The notes under the pieces: model-generated
Told to the model about the DNA's origin: nothing
Database searches by the model: none
The model's input: the letters and a program-made list of their open reading frames with translations, nothing else
Shown here: piece by piece, positions 41,977 through 50,232 of the stretch
Position numbering within the stretch: position 1 is the first letter of the stretch
How the letters are laid out: each line of letters starts with the position of its first letter
DNA from: Paenibacillus sp. AN1007
GTDB taxonomy: Bacteria > Bacillota > Bacilli > Paenibacillales > Paenibacillaceae
Direction: 5' to 3'
NCBI RefSeq assembly: GCF_040702995.1
Contig: NZ_CP159992.1
Span: 1,637,501 to 1,701,500, forward strand
Length of the DNA stretch: 64,000 bases
Translations under genes and position numbers: made by a program

Positions 41977-43401
41977 ATGCCAATACCATGTGATGTTGCC
42001 ATACTGGGCGGAGGAACGGGAGGATATGTTGCTGCCATTCGTGCCGCGCAGCTGGGGAAAAAGGTCGTTATTATCGAGAAGGACAAGCTGGGCGGAACCT
42101 GCCTTCACCGGGGCTGTATTCCAAGCAAGGCACTGCTGAAGAGTGCTGAAATGTACGCCGAAATCCTGGATAGCGAGAGCTACGGTATTGAGACCACTGG
42201 AGCAGCGCTGGTATTTCCAAAGGTGCAGGCACGCAAGGATGCCATTGTGGACCAGCTGCATAAGGGTGTCCAGTATTTGATGCAAAAAAATAAAATCGAG
42301 GTTGTACACGCCAAGGGACGTGTAATCGGGCCCTCTATCTTCTCCCCGCAAAGCGGTGCGGTGGCTGTGGAGTTTGAGGATGGCGAGATGGATACCGTCG
42401 TTCCAACGAACCTGATTATTGCTACTGGCTCACGTCCGCGCATGCTGCCAGGTCTTGAGCCGGATGGAAGATATATTATGAGCAGTGACGAAGCGCTGCG
42501 CATGGATGAGCTGCCTGGCTCGATCCTCATTGTAGGCGGCGGCGTGATCGGACTGGAATGGGCCTCGATGCTGAATGATTTTGGCGTGGTTGTGACGGTA
42601 ATTGAGGCGGCAGACAATGTGCTGCCCGCAGAGGATGAGGACGTGGCCAAGGAAATGCAGCGTTTGCTGGGCAAACGGGGAGTGCGTTTCCTGACGGGTG
42701 CCAAACTGATCACGGACAGCTATCGCACCGAGGATCAGAGCGTTCACGTCGATGTGCAGCTTGCAGGAGACAACCTGGAAACGCTGACTGCTGACAAGAT
42801 GCTTGTGTCTATCGGACGTCAAGCTAACGTCGAAAATATCGGGCTTGAGAATACAGATATCAAAGTAGAGCGGGGCTATATTACGGTTAACAAATACTTG
42901 CAGACTGGAGAAGGACATATCTATGCGATTGGTGACTGCATCGGCGGGCTGCAGCTTGCACATGCCGCAAGTCACGAAGGCATACTTGCGGTGAATCATC
43001 TCGCTGGCGAGAGTGTGCATCCGGTAGAAACACATCGTATTCCGCGGTGCGTATATACACGTCCGGAAGCGGCAAGCATTGGTTTCACCGAGAAGGAAGC
43101 CAGAGAACGCGGATACGAAATCAAAACCGGCAAATTTCCGTTCCAAGCGATAGGTAAATCTCTAATTCACGGAAGCCGGGACGGGTTCGTGAAGGTGATT
43201 GCTGACAACAAAACGAATGATATATTGGGGGTACATATGATTGGCACCCATGTTACGGAACTGATTGCGGAAGCTTCATTGGCCCAGATGCTGGATGCCA
43301 CGCCATGGGAGGTTGGACAAACCATTCATCCGCACCCTTCGTTGTCGGAAATTATGGGTGAAGCCATGCTGGCCGTGGACGGAAAAGCGATTGGAATGTA
43401 A
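41977..43401 (+). CDS. lpdV: Dihydrolipoyl dehydrogenase of the branched-chain complex
   Basis: 474 residues, the E3 flavoprotein. The FAD site is VAILGGGTGGYVAAIRAAQLGKKVVIIE, the redox disulfide GGTCLHRGCIPSKALL, the NAD site ILIVGGGVIGLEWASMLNDFGV, then IYAIGDCIGGLQLAHAASHEG and the catalytic His-Glu region HPHPSLSEIMGEA. It reoxidises the E2 dihydrolipoamide. Together with the three genes after it, it forms the complete branched-chain 2-oxoacid dehydrogenase, which makes starters for branched fatty acids. Ribosome binding site GAGGAGAAATAGAG. Confidence 0.95.
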   Translation: MPIPCDVAILGGGTGGYVAAIRAAQLGKKVVIIEKDKLGGTCLHRGCIPSKALLKSAEMYAEILDSESYGIETTGAALVFPKVQARKDAIVDQLHKGVQYLMQKNKIEVVHAKGRVIGPSIFSPQSGAVAVEFEDGEMDTVVPTNLIIATGSRPRMLPGLEPDGRYIMSSDEALRMDELPGSILIVGGGVIGLEWASMLNDFGVVVTVIEAADNVLPAEDEDVAKEMQRLLGKRGVRFLTGAKLITDSYRTEDQSVHVDVQLAGDNLETLTADKMLVSIGRQANVENIGLENTDIKVERGYITVNKYLQTGEGHIYAIGDCIGGLQLAHAASHEGILAVNHLAGESVHPVETHRIPRCVYTRPEAASIGFTEKEARERGYEIKTGKFPFQAIGKSLIHGSRDGFVKVIADNKTNDILGVHMIGTHVTELIAEASLAQMLDATPWEVGQTIHPHPSLSEIMGEAMLAVDGKAIGM

Positions 43402-43541
43402 GCCCGGACAAGATGGTGAGAAAGGTCCTTTCCTTTTTTGGGCAAAAAGGATTATAATAAGGTTAAGCCAAGTCTTAGTACCAGGTTATAAGATCGGGTA
43501 GTAATACTTGCAAAGGCTCTGATTAAAAGGAGGTACCTCAT

Positions 43542-44570
43542 ATGAGTTCACAAGGTACTGCAGATGCGGTTCATCGACATCAACAGCTGGGACTTAGCGA
43601 TGGAGAAGTTTTAGATATGTATAAATACATGCTGCTTGCACGCAAGTTTGACGAGCGCTGCCTGCTTCTGCAGCGAGCTGGCAAAATCAACTTTCACGTA
43701 TCCGGTGTAGGTCAGGAGGCTGCTCAAGTTGGTGCGGCTTTTGGTCTGGATCGAGAACACGATTATTATTTACCTTATTACCGCGATTACGGTTTCGTTA
43801 TGGCCGTAGGCATGACCCCGCGTGAGCTGATGCTGTCTGCATTTGCGAAGGCGGAAGACCCGAACAGCGGCGGACGGCAGATGCCAGGACACTTTGGACA
43901 CAAAAAGCTGCGCATCGTTACAGGCTCCAGTCCGGTTACCACACAGGTTCCTCATGCGGTAGGCTTTGCCCTTGCTGCCAAAATGCAGAAGAAAAAGTTT
44001 GTTTCTTTTGTTACATTCGGTGAAGGTTCGAGCAACCAGGGTGATTTCCATGAAGGAGCTAACTTTGCAGGTGTACACAAGCTGCCTGTCATTATCATGT
44101 GTGAGAACAACCAATATGCCATTTCCGTTCCTGTTCATAAGCAGCTGAGCGGCAAGATTTCTGATCGTGCACTGGGATATGGTTTTCCGGGACTGCGCGT
44201 AGATGGTAATGATGCACTTGAGGTATATGCGGCAGTGAAGGAAGCGCGTCAGCGTGCGATCGCAGGTGAAGGGCCAACATTGATCGAAGCGATGATGTAC
44301 CGTTTGTCACCTCACTCCACTTCGGACAATGATCTGGCCTATCGGACCAAAGAAGAAGTTGAGGAGAACTGGAAGAAAGACGGCGTGCTTCGGATGAAAA
44401 ATTATTTGATTGAATGCGGCATCTGGGATGAAGCCCGGGATGCGGATCTGGCTTCCCAGCTTGCGCTGGAAATGAAGGAAGCAACTGAATACGCAGACAA
44501 TGCGCCATATCCGAAACCTGAGGATACGCTGACGCATGTCTATGCGGACAGCGAAGAAGGGGGACGGTAA
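43542..44570 (+). CDS. bkdAA: Branched-chain 2-oxoacid dehydrogenase E1 alpha
   Basis: 342 residues. The thiamine diphosphate-binding motif spans FGEGSSNQGDFHEGANFAGVHKLPVIIMCENN, and the regulatory phosphorylation-loop region YRLSPHSTSDNDLAYR identifies the branched-chain rather than the pyruvate enzyme. It follows lpdV after 140 bases and sits three bases from bkdAB. Ribosome binding site AAGGAGGTACC is perfect. An inverted repeat lies in the gap before it. Confidence 0.95.
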   Translation: MSSQGTADAVHRHQQLGLSDGEVLDMYKYMLLARKFDERCLLLQRAGKINFHVSGVGQEAAQVGAAFGLDREHDYYLPYYRDYGFVMAVGMTPRELMLSAFAKAEDPNSGGRQMPGHFGHKKLRIVTGSSPVTTQVPHAVGFALAAKMQKKKFVSFVTFGEGSSNQGDFHEGANFAGVHKLPVIIMCENNQYAISVPVHKQLSGKISDRALGYGFPGLRVDGNDALEVYAAVKEARQRAIAGEGPTLIEAMMYRLSPHSTSDNDLAYRTKEEVEENWKKDGVLRMKNYLIECGIWDEARDADLASQLALEMKEATEYADNAPYPKPEDTLTHVYADSEEGGR

Positions 44571-44572
44571 TC

Positions 44573-45559
44573 ATGGCTATGATGGAATATATTGATGCTA
44601 TCCGTCTCGCAATGAAAGAAGAGATGGAGCGCGATGAGAATGTATTTGTTCTAGGCGAGGACGTCGGTGTAAAAGGCGGCGTGTTCACCACAACCAAAGG
44701 GCTGCAGGATCAGTTTGGCGAGATGCGCGTCATGGATACGCCATTGTCTGAATCTGCAATTGCTGGTGTGGCCATCGGTGCAGCGATGTACGGCATGAAG
44801 CCGATTGCGGAAATGCAGTATTCGGATTTTATGCTGCCCGCCACGAATCAGATTATTAGTGAAGCAGCTAAAATTCGCTACCGCTCTAACAATGACTGGA
44901 GCTGTCCGATCGTAATCCGTGCGCCAATCGGCGGCGGCATTTTTGGCGGACTGTATCACTCCCAATGTCCGGAATCCATTTTCTTTGGTACACCAGGACT
45001 CAAAATTATTGCTCCTTACTCGGCGTATGACGCCAAAGGACTGCTCAAAGCGGCTGTGCGCGATCCTGACCCTGTCCTCTTTTTTGAAAATAAAAAGTGT
45101 TACAAGCTGATTAAGGAAGATGTGCCTGAGGATGACTATATCGTTCCCATCGGTAAGGCGAACGTGCTTCGTGAAGGAGCCGATATTACGGTGATCGGGT
45201 ACAGTCAACCGCTGCATTTTGTCATGCAGGCCGCTGAGGAGTTGGAACGTGAAGAGGGCATCACAGCACATGTACTGGATCTGCGTACACTGCAGCCGCT
45301 CGATCGTGAAGCGATTATTGCTTCCGCCCGGTTAACAGGTAAGGTGCTGATTGTACACGAAGATAACAAAACGGGTGGTGTGGGCGCAGAGGTTGCCGCA
45401 ATCATCAGCGAGGAATGTTTGTTTGATCTGGACGCGCCTATTCAGCGTCTGTGCGGCCCTGATGTACCAGCGATGCCAATCAGCCCGACGATGGAGAAAT
45501 TTTACATGCTGAGCAAGGATAAAGCCAAAACAGCCATGCGCGAACTTGCCGAGTATTAA
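44573..45559 (+). CDS. bkdAB: Branched-chain 2-oxoacid dehydrogenase E1 beta
   Basis: 328 residues. The transketolase pyrimidine-binding domain has FVLGEDVGVKGGVFTTTKGLQDQFGEMRVMDTPLSESAIAGVAIGAAMYGMKPIAEMQYSDF; the C-terminal domain has DITVIGYSQPLHFVMQAAEEL and LDLRTLQPLDREAI. It forms the alpha2-beta2 heterotetramer with BkdAA and decarboxylates the 2-oxo acids of Val, Leu and Ile. Confidence 0.96.
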   Translation: MAMMEYIDAIRLAMKEEMERDENVFVLGEDVGVKGGVFTTTKGLQDQFGEMRVMDTPLSESAIAGVAIGAAMYGMKPIAEMQYSDFMLPATNQIISEAAKIRYRSNNDWSCPIVIRAPIGGGIFGGLYHSQCPESIFFGTPGLKIIAPYSAYDAKGLLKAAVRDPDPVLFFENKKCYKLIKEDVPEDDYIVPIGKANVLREGADITVIGYSQPLHFVMQAAEELEREEGITAHVLDLRTLQPLDREAIIASARLTGKVLIVHEDNKTGGVGAEVAAIISEECLFDLDAPIQRLCGPDVPAMPISPTMEKFYMLSKDKAKTAMRELAEY

Positions 45560-45596
45560 TAGATGAAGAAAGATTAAAGTTTGGAGTGATAAATCA

Positions 45597-47069
45597 ATGG
45601 CTGAACGTATGAAATGGATCGAGGTCATTATGCCGCAGCTCGCGGAATCCCTGGTCTCGGCTACCATAGGCAAATGGTTGAAAAAACCGGGTGACCGTGT
45701 GGAACAGTACGAGCCAATCTGTGAAGTCATCACGGATAAAGTGAACGCCGAAATTCCATCTACGGTAGATGGGATTATGGGTGACCTTTTGGTCGAAGAG
45801 GGTACCACAATTGCTGTAGGTGAAGCAATCTGCCGCATGCAGGTCGCTGCTTCGGATGAGGATACAGCTGAACAAATAACATCTGCTGCTGGTCAGGGGG
45901 AGCAAGTAGAGCAAACCCAGGTACGGCATAACGCAGGTCAATCTCCTGCTGCAGTTTCAAACAACGCTGCATATGATCCGAATCAGCCGATGCGCCATCG
46001 GTATTCCCCGGCAGTGCAGTCTTTGGCAGCAGAACATGGACTGAATCTGCAGCATATTCAGGGCACGGGTGCGGGCGGGCGAATTACGCGTAAAGACGTC
46101 CTCGCCTTTGCTGGACAGGGTGTTCAGGCGGCGAATGCATCAGCAGAGTCTGTACAGACCTCTCCGGTAAATCGTCAGGCAGCCCAGTCTGCATCATCTT
46201 CTCCGTTCAGTGGAATCAGTCGCGATTCAGGTGTTGCTTCGGGTTCTAATGGCACAGCGGGACAGACGGTTCCTGCATCCGATGTGGGAGTTCCCGTGCG
46301 TCATTCCGGAATCCACCTGACGGAAAGCCCGAAAATTCCGCAGATCGAAGTGGAAGGCGGCGGCCAGGGAAGATCAGAGTATTTTATCGATGTTACTCCT
46401 GTGCGTAATGCAATTGCACGAAATATGCGTCAAAGTGTATCCGAAATCCCTCACGCATGGACGATGATTGAAGTGGACGTCACCAATCTCGTTATGCTGC
46501 GCAACAAGTTGAAGGATGAGTTCAAACGGAAAGAAGGCATTAACCTGACCTATCTTTCATTTATGATGAAGGGTGTCGTCAATGCGATCAAAGATTACCC
46601 GATCATGAACTCCGTATGGGCGGTCGACAAAATTATCGTGAAGCGGGATATCAATCTGTCCATGGCTGTAGGTACGGAGGATTCCGTGCTTACACCGGTA
46701 ATCAAGCACGCGGATCAGCGTAATATCGCAGGTCTCGCTCGTGAGATTGATGACCTGGCCCGCAAAACCCGTGAAGGCACGCTGAAGCTGGATCATATGC
46801 AGGGCGGTACGTTTACGGTAAACAACACGGGTTCATTTGGTTCCATCCTGTCTCAGCCGATTATCAACTACCCACAGGCGGCGATCCTTACATTTGAATC
46901 CATTGTGAAAAAACCGGTTGTCATTAACGATATGATCGCAGTGCGTTCTATGGCTAACCTGTGCTTGTCTCTCGATCACCGGATTCTGGATGGTGTGATC
47001 TGCGGACGGTTTTTACAGCGGGTTAAAGAGAATCTGGAAGGGTACAACATGGAAACGAAAGTGTATTAA
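45597..47069 (+). CDS. bkdB: Branched-chain 2-oxoacid dehydrogenase E2 (acyltransferase)
   Basis: 490 residues. The lipoyl domain (about 5-80) has the lipoylation site EVITDKVNAEIPS. The E3/E1-binding domain lies at about 130-170 (YSPAVQSLAAEHGLNLQHIQGTGAGGRITRKDVLAF). A long Ala/Ser/Gln/Gly-rich linker leads to the catalytic domain from about 258, with HAWTMIEVDVTNLV and the active-site LSLDHRILDGVICGRFL. It is the core of the complex and the likely target of the adjacent LipB. Confidence 0.96.
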   Translation: MAERMKWIEVIMPQLAESLVSATIGKWLKKPGDRVEQYEPICEVITDKVNAEIPSTVDGIMGDLLVEEGTTIAVGEAICRMQVAASDEDTAEQITSAAGQGEQVEQTQVRHNAGQSPAAVSNNAAYDPNQPMRHRYSPAVQSLAAEHGLNLQHIQGTGAGGRITRKDVLAFAGQGVQAANASAESVQTSPVNRQAAQSASSSPFSGISRDSGVASGSNGTAGQTVPASDVGVPVRHSGIHLTESPKIPQIEVEGGGQGRSEYFIDVTPVRNAIARNMRQSVSEIPHAWTMIEVDVTNLVMLRNKLKDEFKRKEGINLTYLSFMMKGVVNAIKDYPIMNSVWAVDKIIVKRDINLSMAVGTEDSVLTPVIKHADQRNIAGLAREIDDLARKTREGTLKLDHMQGGTFTVNNTGSFGSILSQPIINYPQAAILTFESIVKKPVVINDMIAVRSMANLCLSLDHRILDGVICGRFLQRVKENLEGYNMETKVY

Positions 47070-47089
47070 GTTTATGATAGAATGACGGG

Positions 47090-47121
47090 AAAGTGTATGT
47101 GCCTTGGGCCGTGCACTTTTC
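47090..47121 (+). terminator. Weak terminator-like hairpin after bkdB
   Basis: AAAGTG at 47090 pairs with CACTTT at 47114, with further TG.GCC/GGC pairing inside; only four T follow. Confidence 0.35.
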
Positions 47122-47184
47122 TGGCTGTCTAGAGACTGACGTAACTTCATATATTAAACCATGGGCAGAAGGATGTGGGGAAAC

Positions 47185-47892
47185 ATGGGCAAACCGCTGA
47201 ATGTGGCATACATACCGATGCTGGATTATGAGGCGGCATGGAATCTTCAGAAATCAATTGTGCAGCAGCTGGACGAAGGTGAAGGTCCCGAACGGATGCT
47301 CCTGCTGCAGCATCCCCCAACCTATACGATTGGATCACAGAATCATCCGGAGCATCTGCTTTGGAGTGAAGAAGAGCTGAAAGCACAGGGAATTTCTTTG
47401 TTTCAAATTGACCGAGGCGGTGATATTACTTATCATGGGCCGGGTCAACTGGTGGGTTATCCTTTATTGGTGCTTGGCCGGGATGAAGAACTCGATCTTC
47501 ATGGATATCTGCGCAAGCTGGAACAGGTAATCATGGATTATCTTGCCGATCAGGGCGTGGAATCCGGCCGTAAAGAGGGATACACAGGTGTGTGGATTGG
47601 TGATCTGAAGATTGCTGCCATTGGCATCAAATTTAACCGGTGCAGGCATCGACGTGGTTTTGTGACGAGTCACGGGTTTGCGTTTAACATTACTTCTGGC
47701 ATTCAGCTTGCGGGATTTCGAGGTATTGTTCCGTGCGGAATTGAACAGTATGGTGTGACATCTCTGGAAGATATCACGGGGAAGTCATACGCAGTTGAGC
47801 AGGTTGCCCGGGATATTGTGCCTTATTTTCAGCGTATATTCTCGTACGATCTGATATGGGTTGCTGAAAAAGAAGCCCTCCAGCGTCTGTAG
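47185..47892 (+). CDS. lipB: Octanoyl/lipoyl transferase LipB
   Basis: 235 residues. The family motif RGGDITYHGPGQLVGYPLL (78-95), the lysine in GVWIGDLKIAAIGIK and the acyl-accepting Cys184 in GIVPCGIEQYG are all present. The enzyme moves octanoate from acyl carrier protein to E2 or GcvH. The motif normally read as AIGxxxSRWxTxHGFAFN has extra residues here (GIKFNRCRHRRGFVTSHGFAFN), an insertion of about five. ATG 47185 follows GTGGGGAAA; the ATG at 47161 has no ribosome binding site. Bacillus uses LipM/LipL instead, so lipB supports Paenibacillus. Confidence 0.9.
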   Translation: MGKPLNVAYIPMLDYEAAWNLQKSIVQQLDEGEGPERMLLLQHPPTYTIGSQNHPEHLLWSEEELKAQGISLFQIDRGGDITYHGPGQLVGYPLLVLGRDEELDLHGYLRKLEQVIMDYLADQGVESGRKEGYTGVWIGDLKIAAIGIKFNRCRHRRGFVTSHGFAFNITSGIQLAGFRGIVPCGIEQYGVTSLEDITGKSYAVEQVARDIVPYFQRIFSYDLIWVAEKEALQRL

Positions 47893-47923
47893 ACAGAGCG
47901 TCCGTAAGGCTTCAGGTTAGTGA

Positions 47924-48025
47924 CTATCCAAACAGCAGCGGTTCCAGCGCGATGAAAATAGTGGAGCCAATCATAGCGGCCAGCATGAGATAGATCACAA
48001 TTTTGAACCATTTCTTATTTTGCAT
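47924..48025 (-). CDS. prli42: Prli42-like stressosome miniprotein
   Basis: 33 residues: a basic start MQNKKWFK, one membrane helix (IVIYLMLAAMIGSTIFIAL) and a short end. An AAAGGAG ribosome binding site stands ten bases before the ATG. The sequence resembles Prli42, the membrane miniprotein that anchors the stressosome in Listeria and is found across Firmicutes (basic head followed by YLML). It is convergent with lipB and divergent from the M20 peptidase gene. Confidence 0.75.
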   Translation of the reverse strand: MQNKKWFKIVIYLMLAAMIGSTIFIALEPLLFG

Positions 48026-48106
48026 GAAGAGAGAACTCCTTTCAGACCTTTTGAACAAGCCATAGTACCTGTATTGTACCGTATCTACGATAGGGAGGAA
48101 AGTCTA

Positions 48107-49237
48107 ATGATTAATGAACAGCGTGTAATTCAGCAGTTTATGGAACTGGTACAGATTGATAGTGAGACGAAAAATGAACAGAATATATCCAAGGTATTAA
48201 AAGAACAATTCGAGGGTCTTGGTCTTCGCGTCTACGAGGACGATACGATGAACGAGACCGGGCATGGCGCGGGCAATCTGGTCGTTACGATGGATGCCGC
48301 AGGCGTGGAAGGGGCCGAGCCGATGTTCTTCACATGTCACATGGACACGGTAACCCCTGGACAGGGGATCAAACCGGAGCTGGGCGAGGATGGATGGATT
48401 CGCAGTGATGGTACAACGATTCTTGGAGCGGATGACAAGGCGGGGATTGCGGCATTGTTTGAAGCCATCCGTGTCATTCAGGAGAACAGCATTCCGCATG
48501 GCAAAATCCAGTTTGTGATTACAGTCGGTGAAGAATCCGGCCTTGTTGGTGCTCGCGCTATGAATCCGAAGGATATCGATGCTGCCTTTGGATATGCGCT
48601 GGATTCCAACGGAGCAGTGGGAACAATCTGCGTGGCTGCCCCGGCAAGAGCTGAGATTCAGATGAAAATTTATGGCAAGTCAGCCCATGCCGGTGTGAAT
48701 CCGGAAGATGGAATCAGTGCAATCCAGGTTGCGGCCAAAGCGATTGCAGCGATGAAGCTTGGACGTATTGATCATGAAACGACAGCGAATATTGGAAAGT
48801 TCCAAGGCGGCTCTGCGCTGAACGTTGTATGTGACTTCGTCCAGATTGATGCAGAGGCTCGCAGTATTGTGCAGGAGAAGATTGAGGAGCAGATTGCTCA
48901 AATGCGTGAAGCGCTGGAGACAACATGCCGCAAATACGGTGCAACAGCAGAGTTCCGCAGTGAAATTAAGTATCCTGCATTTGGCTTCCATGACGACCAT
49001 GAGGTTGTGCAGCTTGCACAGCGGGCGATCCGCGGCCTTGGTCTGGAAACAAACACGTTTGCTTCCGGCGGCGGCAGTGATGCCAACATTTTTAACGGTT
49101 TCGGCATTCCTACGGTGAATCTGGCTGTGGGGTATGAAAATATTCACACAACCAAAGAACGCATTCGCGCGGCCGACATAGTGAAACTGTCTCAAGTGGT
49201 GATCGCAATTGTACAGGAAACGGCAAAAGACAAATAA
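48107..49237 (+). CDS. yqjE: M20 family tripeptidase-like protein (YqjE, PepT-related)
   Basis: 376 residues of the M20B di-zinc aminopeptidases. Metal ligands are visible in FFTCHMDTVTPG (His, with Asp), GADDKAGIAALFEA (bridging Asp), VGEESGLVGA (Glu-Glu) and ALDSNGAVG (Asp), with a distal His in NLAVGYENIHTTKERI. It likely removes N-terminal residues from short peptides in the cytoplasm. ATG 48107 follows AGGGAGGAAAG; an upstream ATG lies near the divergent small gene. Position before nudF corresponds to B. subtilis yqjE. Confidence 0.92.
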   Translation: MINEQRVIQQFMELVQIDSETKNEQNISKVLKEQFEGLGLRVYEDDTMNETGHGAGNLVVTMDAAGVEGAEPMFFTCHMDTVTPGQGIKPELGEDGWIRSDGTTILGADDKAGIAALFEAIRVIQENSIPHGKIQFVITVGEESGLVGARAMNPKDIDAAFGYALDSNGAVGTICVAAPARAEIQMKIYGKSAHAGVNPEDGISAIQVAAKAIAAMKLGRIDHETTANIGKFQGGSALNVVCDFVQIDAEARSIVQEKIEEQIAQMREALETTCRKYGATAEFRSEIKYPAFGFHDDHEVVQLAQRAIRGLGLETNTFASGGGSDANIFNGFGIPTVNLAVGYENIHTTKERIRAADIVKLSQVVIAIVQETAKDK

Positions 49238-49301
49238 GCGATCGGAATAATTGACCGTATATTAGATGTTGTAACCGCAGCTTTGGCTGAAAAAGAACAG
49301 G

Positions 49302-49338
49302 AAGTCCGAATTCGGTGCAGACCGGGTTCGGACTTTTT
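49302..49338 (+). terminator. Terminator after yqjE
   Basis: AAGTCCGAA pairs with TTCGGACTT across a 16-base loop, then TTT. Confidence 0.85.
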
Positions 49339-49352
49339 GAACAACGGTGGGA

Positions 49353-49490
49353 CTAGCTCTTGCGCCCAGCCAGCATGTCGACCAGTTTCGTTTCGGGACC
49401 CCATTCACGCATCCACTGTCTAAGAATAAGCTGTACTTGTCTGGCTTGTCCGACCACATGTGCCGATTCAGGTGTGAGATAACTTTTCAT
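49353..49490 (-). CDS. mciZ: MciZ-like inhibitor of FtsZ ring formation
   Basis: 45 residues. B. subtilis MciZ is a 40-residue mother-cell peptide that caps FtsZ filaments during sporulation. The starts agree: MK, a Pro near position 7, then VGxAxx and a helix with Leu-Arg/Lys-(Gln/Glu)-(Trp/Tyr) (here VVGQARQVQLILRQWMREWG). Its location beside nudF on the opposite strand is that of B. subtilis mciZ. AAGGGGGA stands about ten bases before the ATG. I see no unambiguous sigma-E promoter upstream. Confidence 0.7.
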   Translation of the reverse strand: MKSYLTPESAHVVGQARQVQLILRQWMREWGPETKLVDMLAGRKS

Positions 49491-49636
49491 TCGGTGAGTC
49501 CCCCTTGTTTCTCGCAGTACGCGTAAGACTTGTACAAACGATAAAATTCTTATAGGCTCACCATATGCCTGAAATCACTACATTATACATTTCAGTTCGA
49601 TTAACCCATCACAAAGGAAACGGAGTTGAACTACAC

Positions 49637-50230
49637 ATGAAATCCCAAACATCTGCTTCATCCATTTACGCCCCGCAGCCGGCAAACCCCAAGCTGGATG
49701 AGGTGACTGTGTCCACCAAACCGATCTTTGAAGGAAAAGTGATCTCGCTCCAAGTTGACACCGTTAAGCTCCCGAACGGACAAACGGCGACCCGGGAGAT
49801 CATCAAACATCCAGGAGCAGTAGCCGTACTGGCCTTGAAGGGAGATCGCATGCTGGTTGTGGATCAATACCGTCAGGCGATGGGACGTACGGAAGTGGAA
49901 ATTCCTGCGGGCAAGCTTGACCCGGGCGAGCAGCCAGAGGTGGCAGCGGCACGTGAACTGAAAGAAGAAACGGGATATGCAGCTAAATCACTGCGCCATC
50001 TGCGGTCTTTTTACACTTCACCAGGTTTTGCTGATGAAATCATCCACCTTTACATTGCCGAAGAACTGGAAGCGGGAGATATGGCACTGGATGAAGACGA
50101 GTTTCTTGAAGTATCCGAAATTACGCTGGATGAAGCATACAAGCTGATGGACGAGAATCGGATTAGTGATGCCAAAACGATGATGGCTGTATATGCGTGG
50201 GATATTTACAGAACGACAGGACGGTTTTAA
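49637..50230 (+). CDS. nudF: ADP-ribose pyrophosphatase (Nudix), NudF
   Basis: 197 residues. The full Nudix box is GKLDPGEQPEVAAARELKEETGY, with the following YTSPGFADEIIHLYIAEEL loop typical of ADP-ribose hydrolases. The N-terminal dimerisation strand EVTVSTKPIFEGKVISLQVDTVKLPNG agrees. It splits ADP-ribose to AMP and ribose-5-phosphate. ATG 49637 follows AAAGGAAACGGAG; the upstream ATG gives an unsupported extension. The stop is two bases from the next start. Confidence 0.94.
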   Translation: MKSQTSASSIYAPQPANPKLDEVTVSTKPIFEGKVISLQVDTVKLPNGQTATREIIKHPGAVAVLALKGDRMLVVDQYRQAMGRTEVEIPAGKLDPGEQPEVAAARELKEETGYAAKSLRHLRSFYTSPGFADEIIHLYIAEELEAGDMALDEDEFLEVSEITLDEAYKLMDENRISDAKTMMAVYAWDIYRTTGRF

Positions 50231-50232
50231 TC

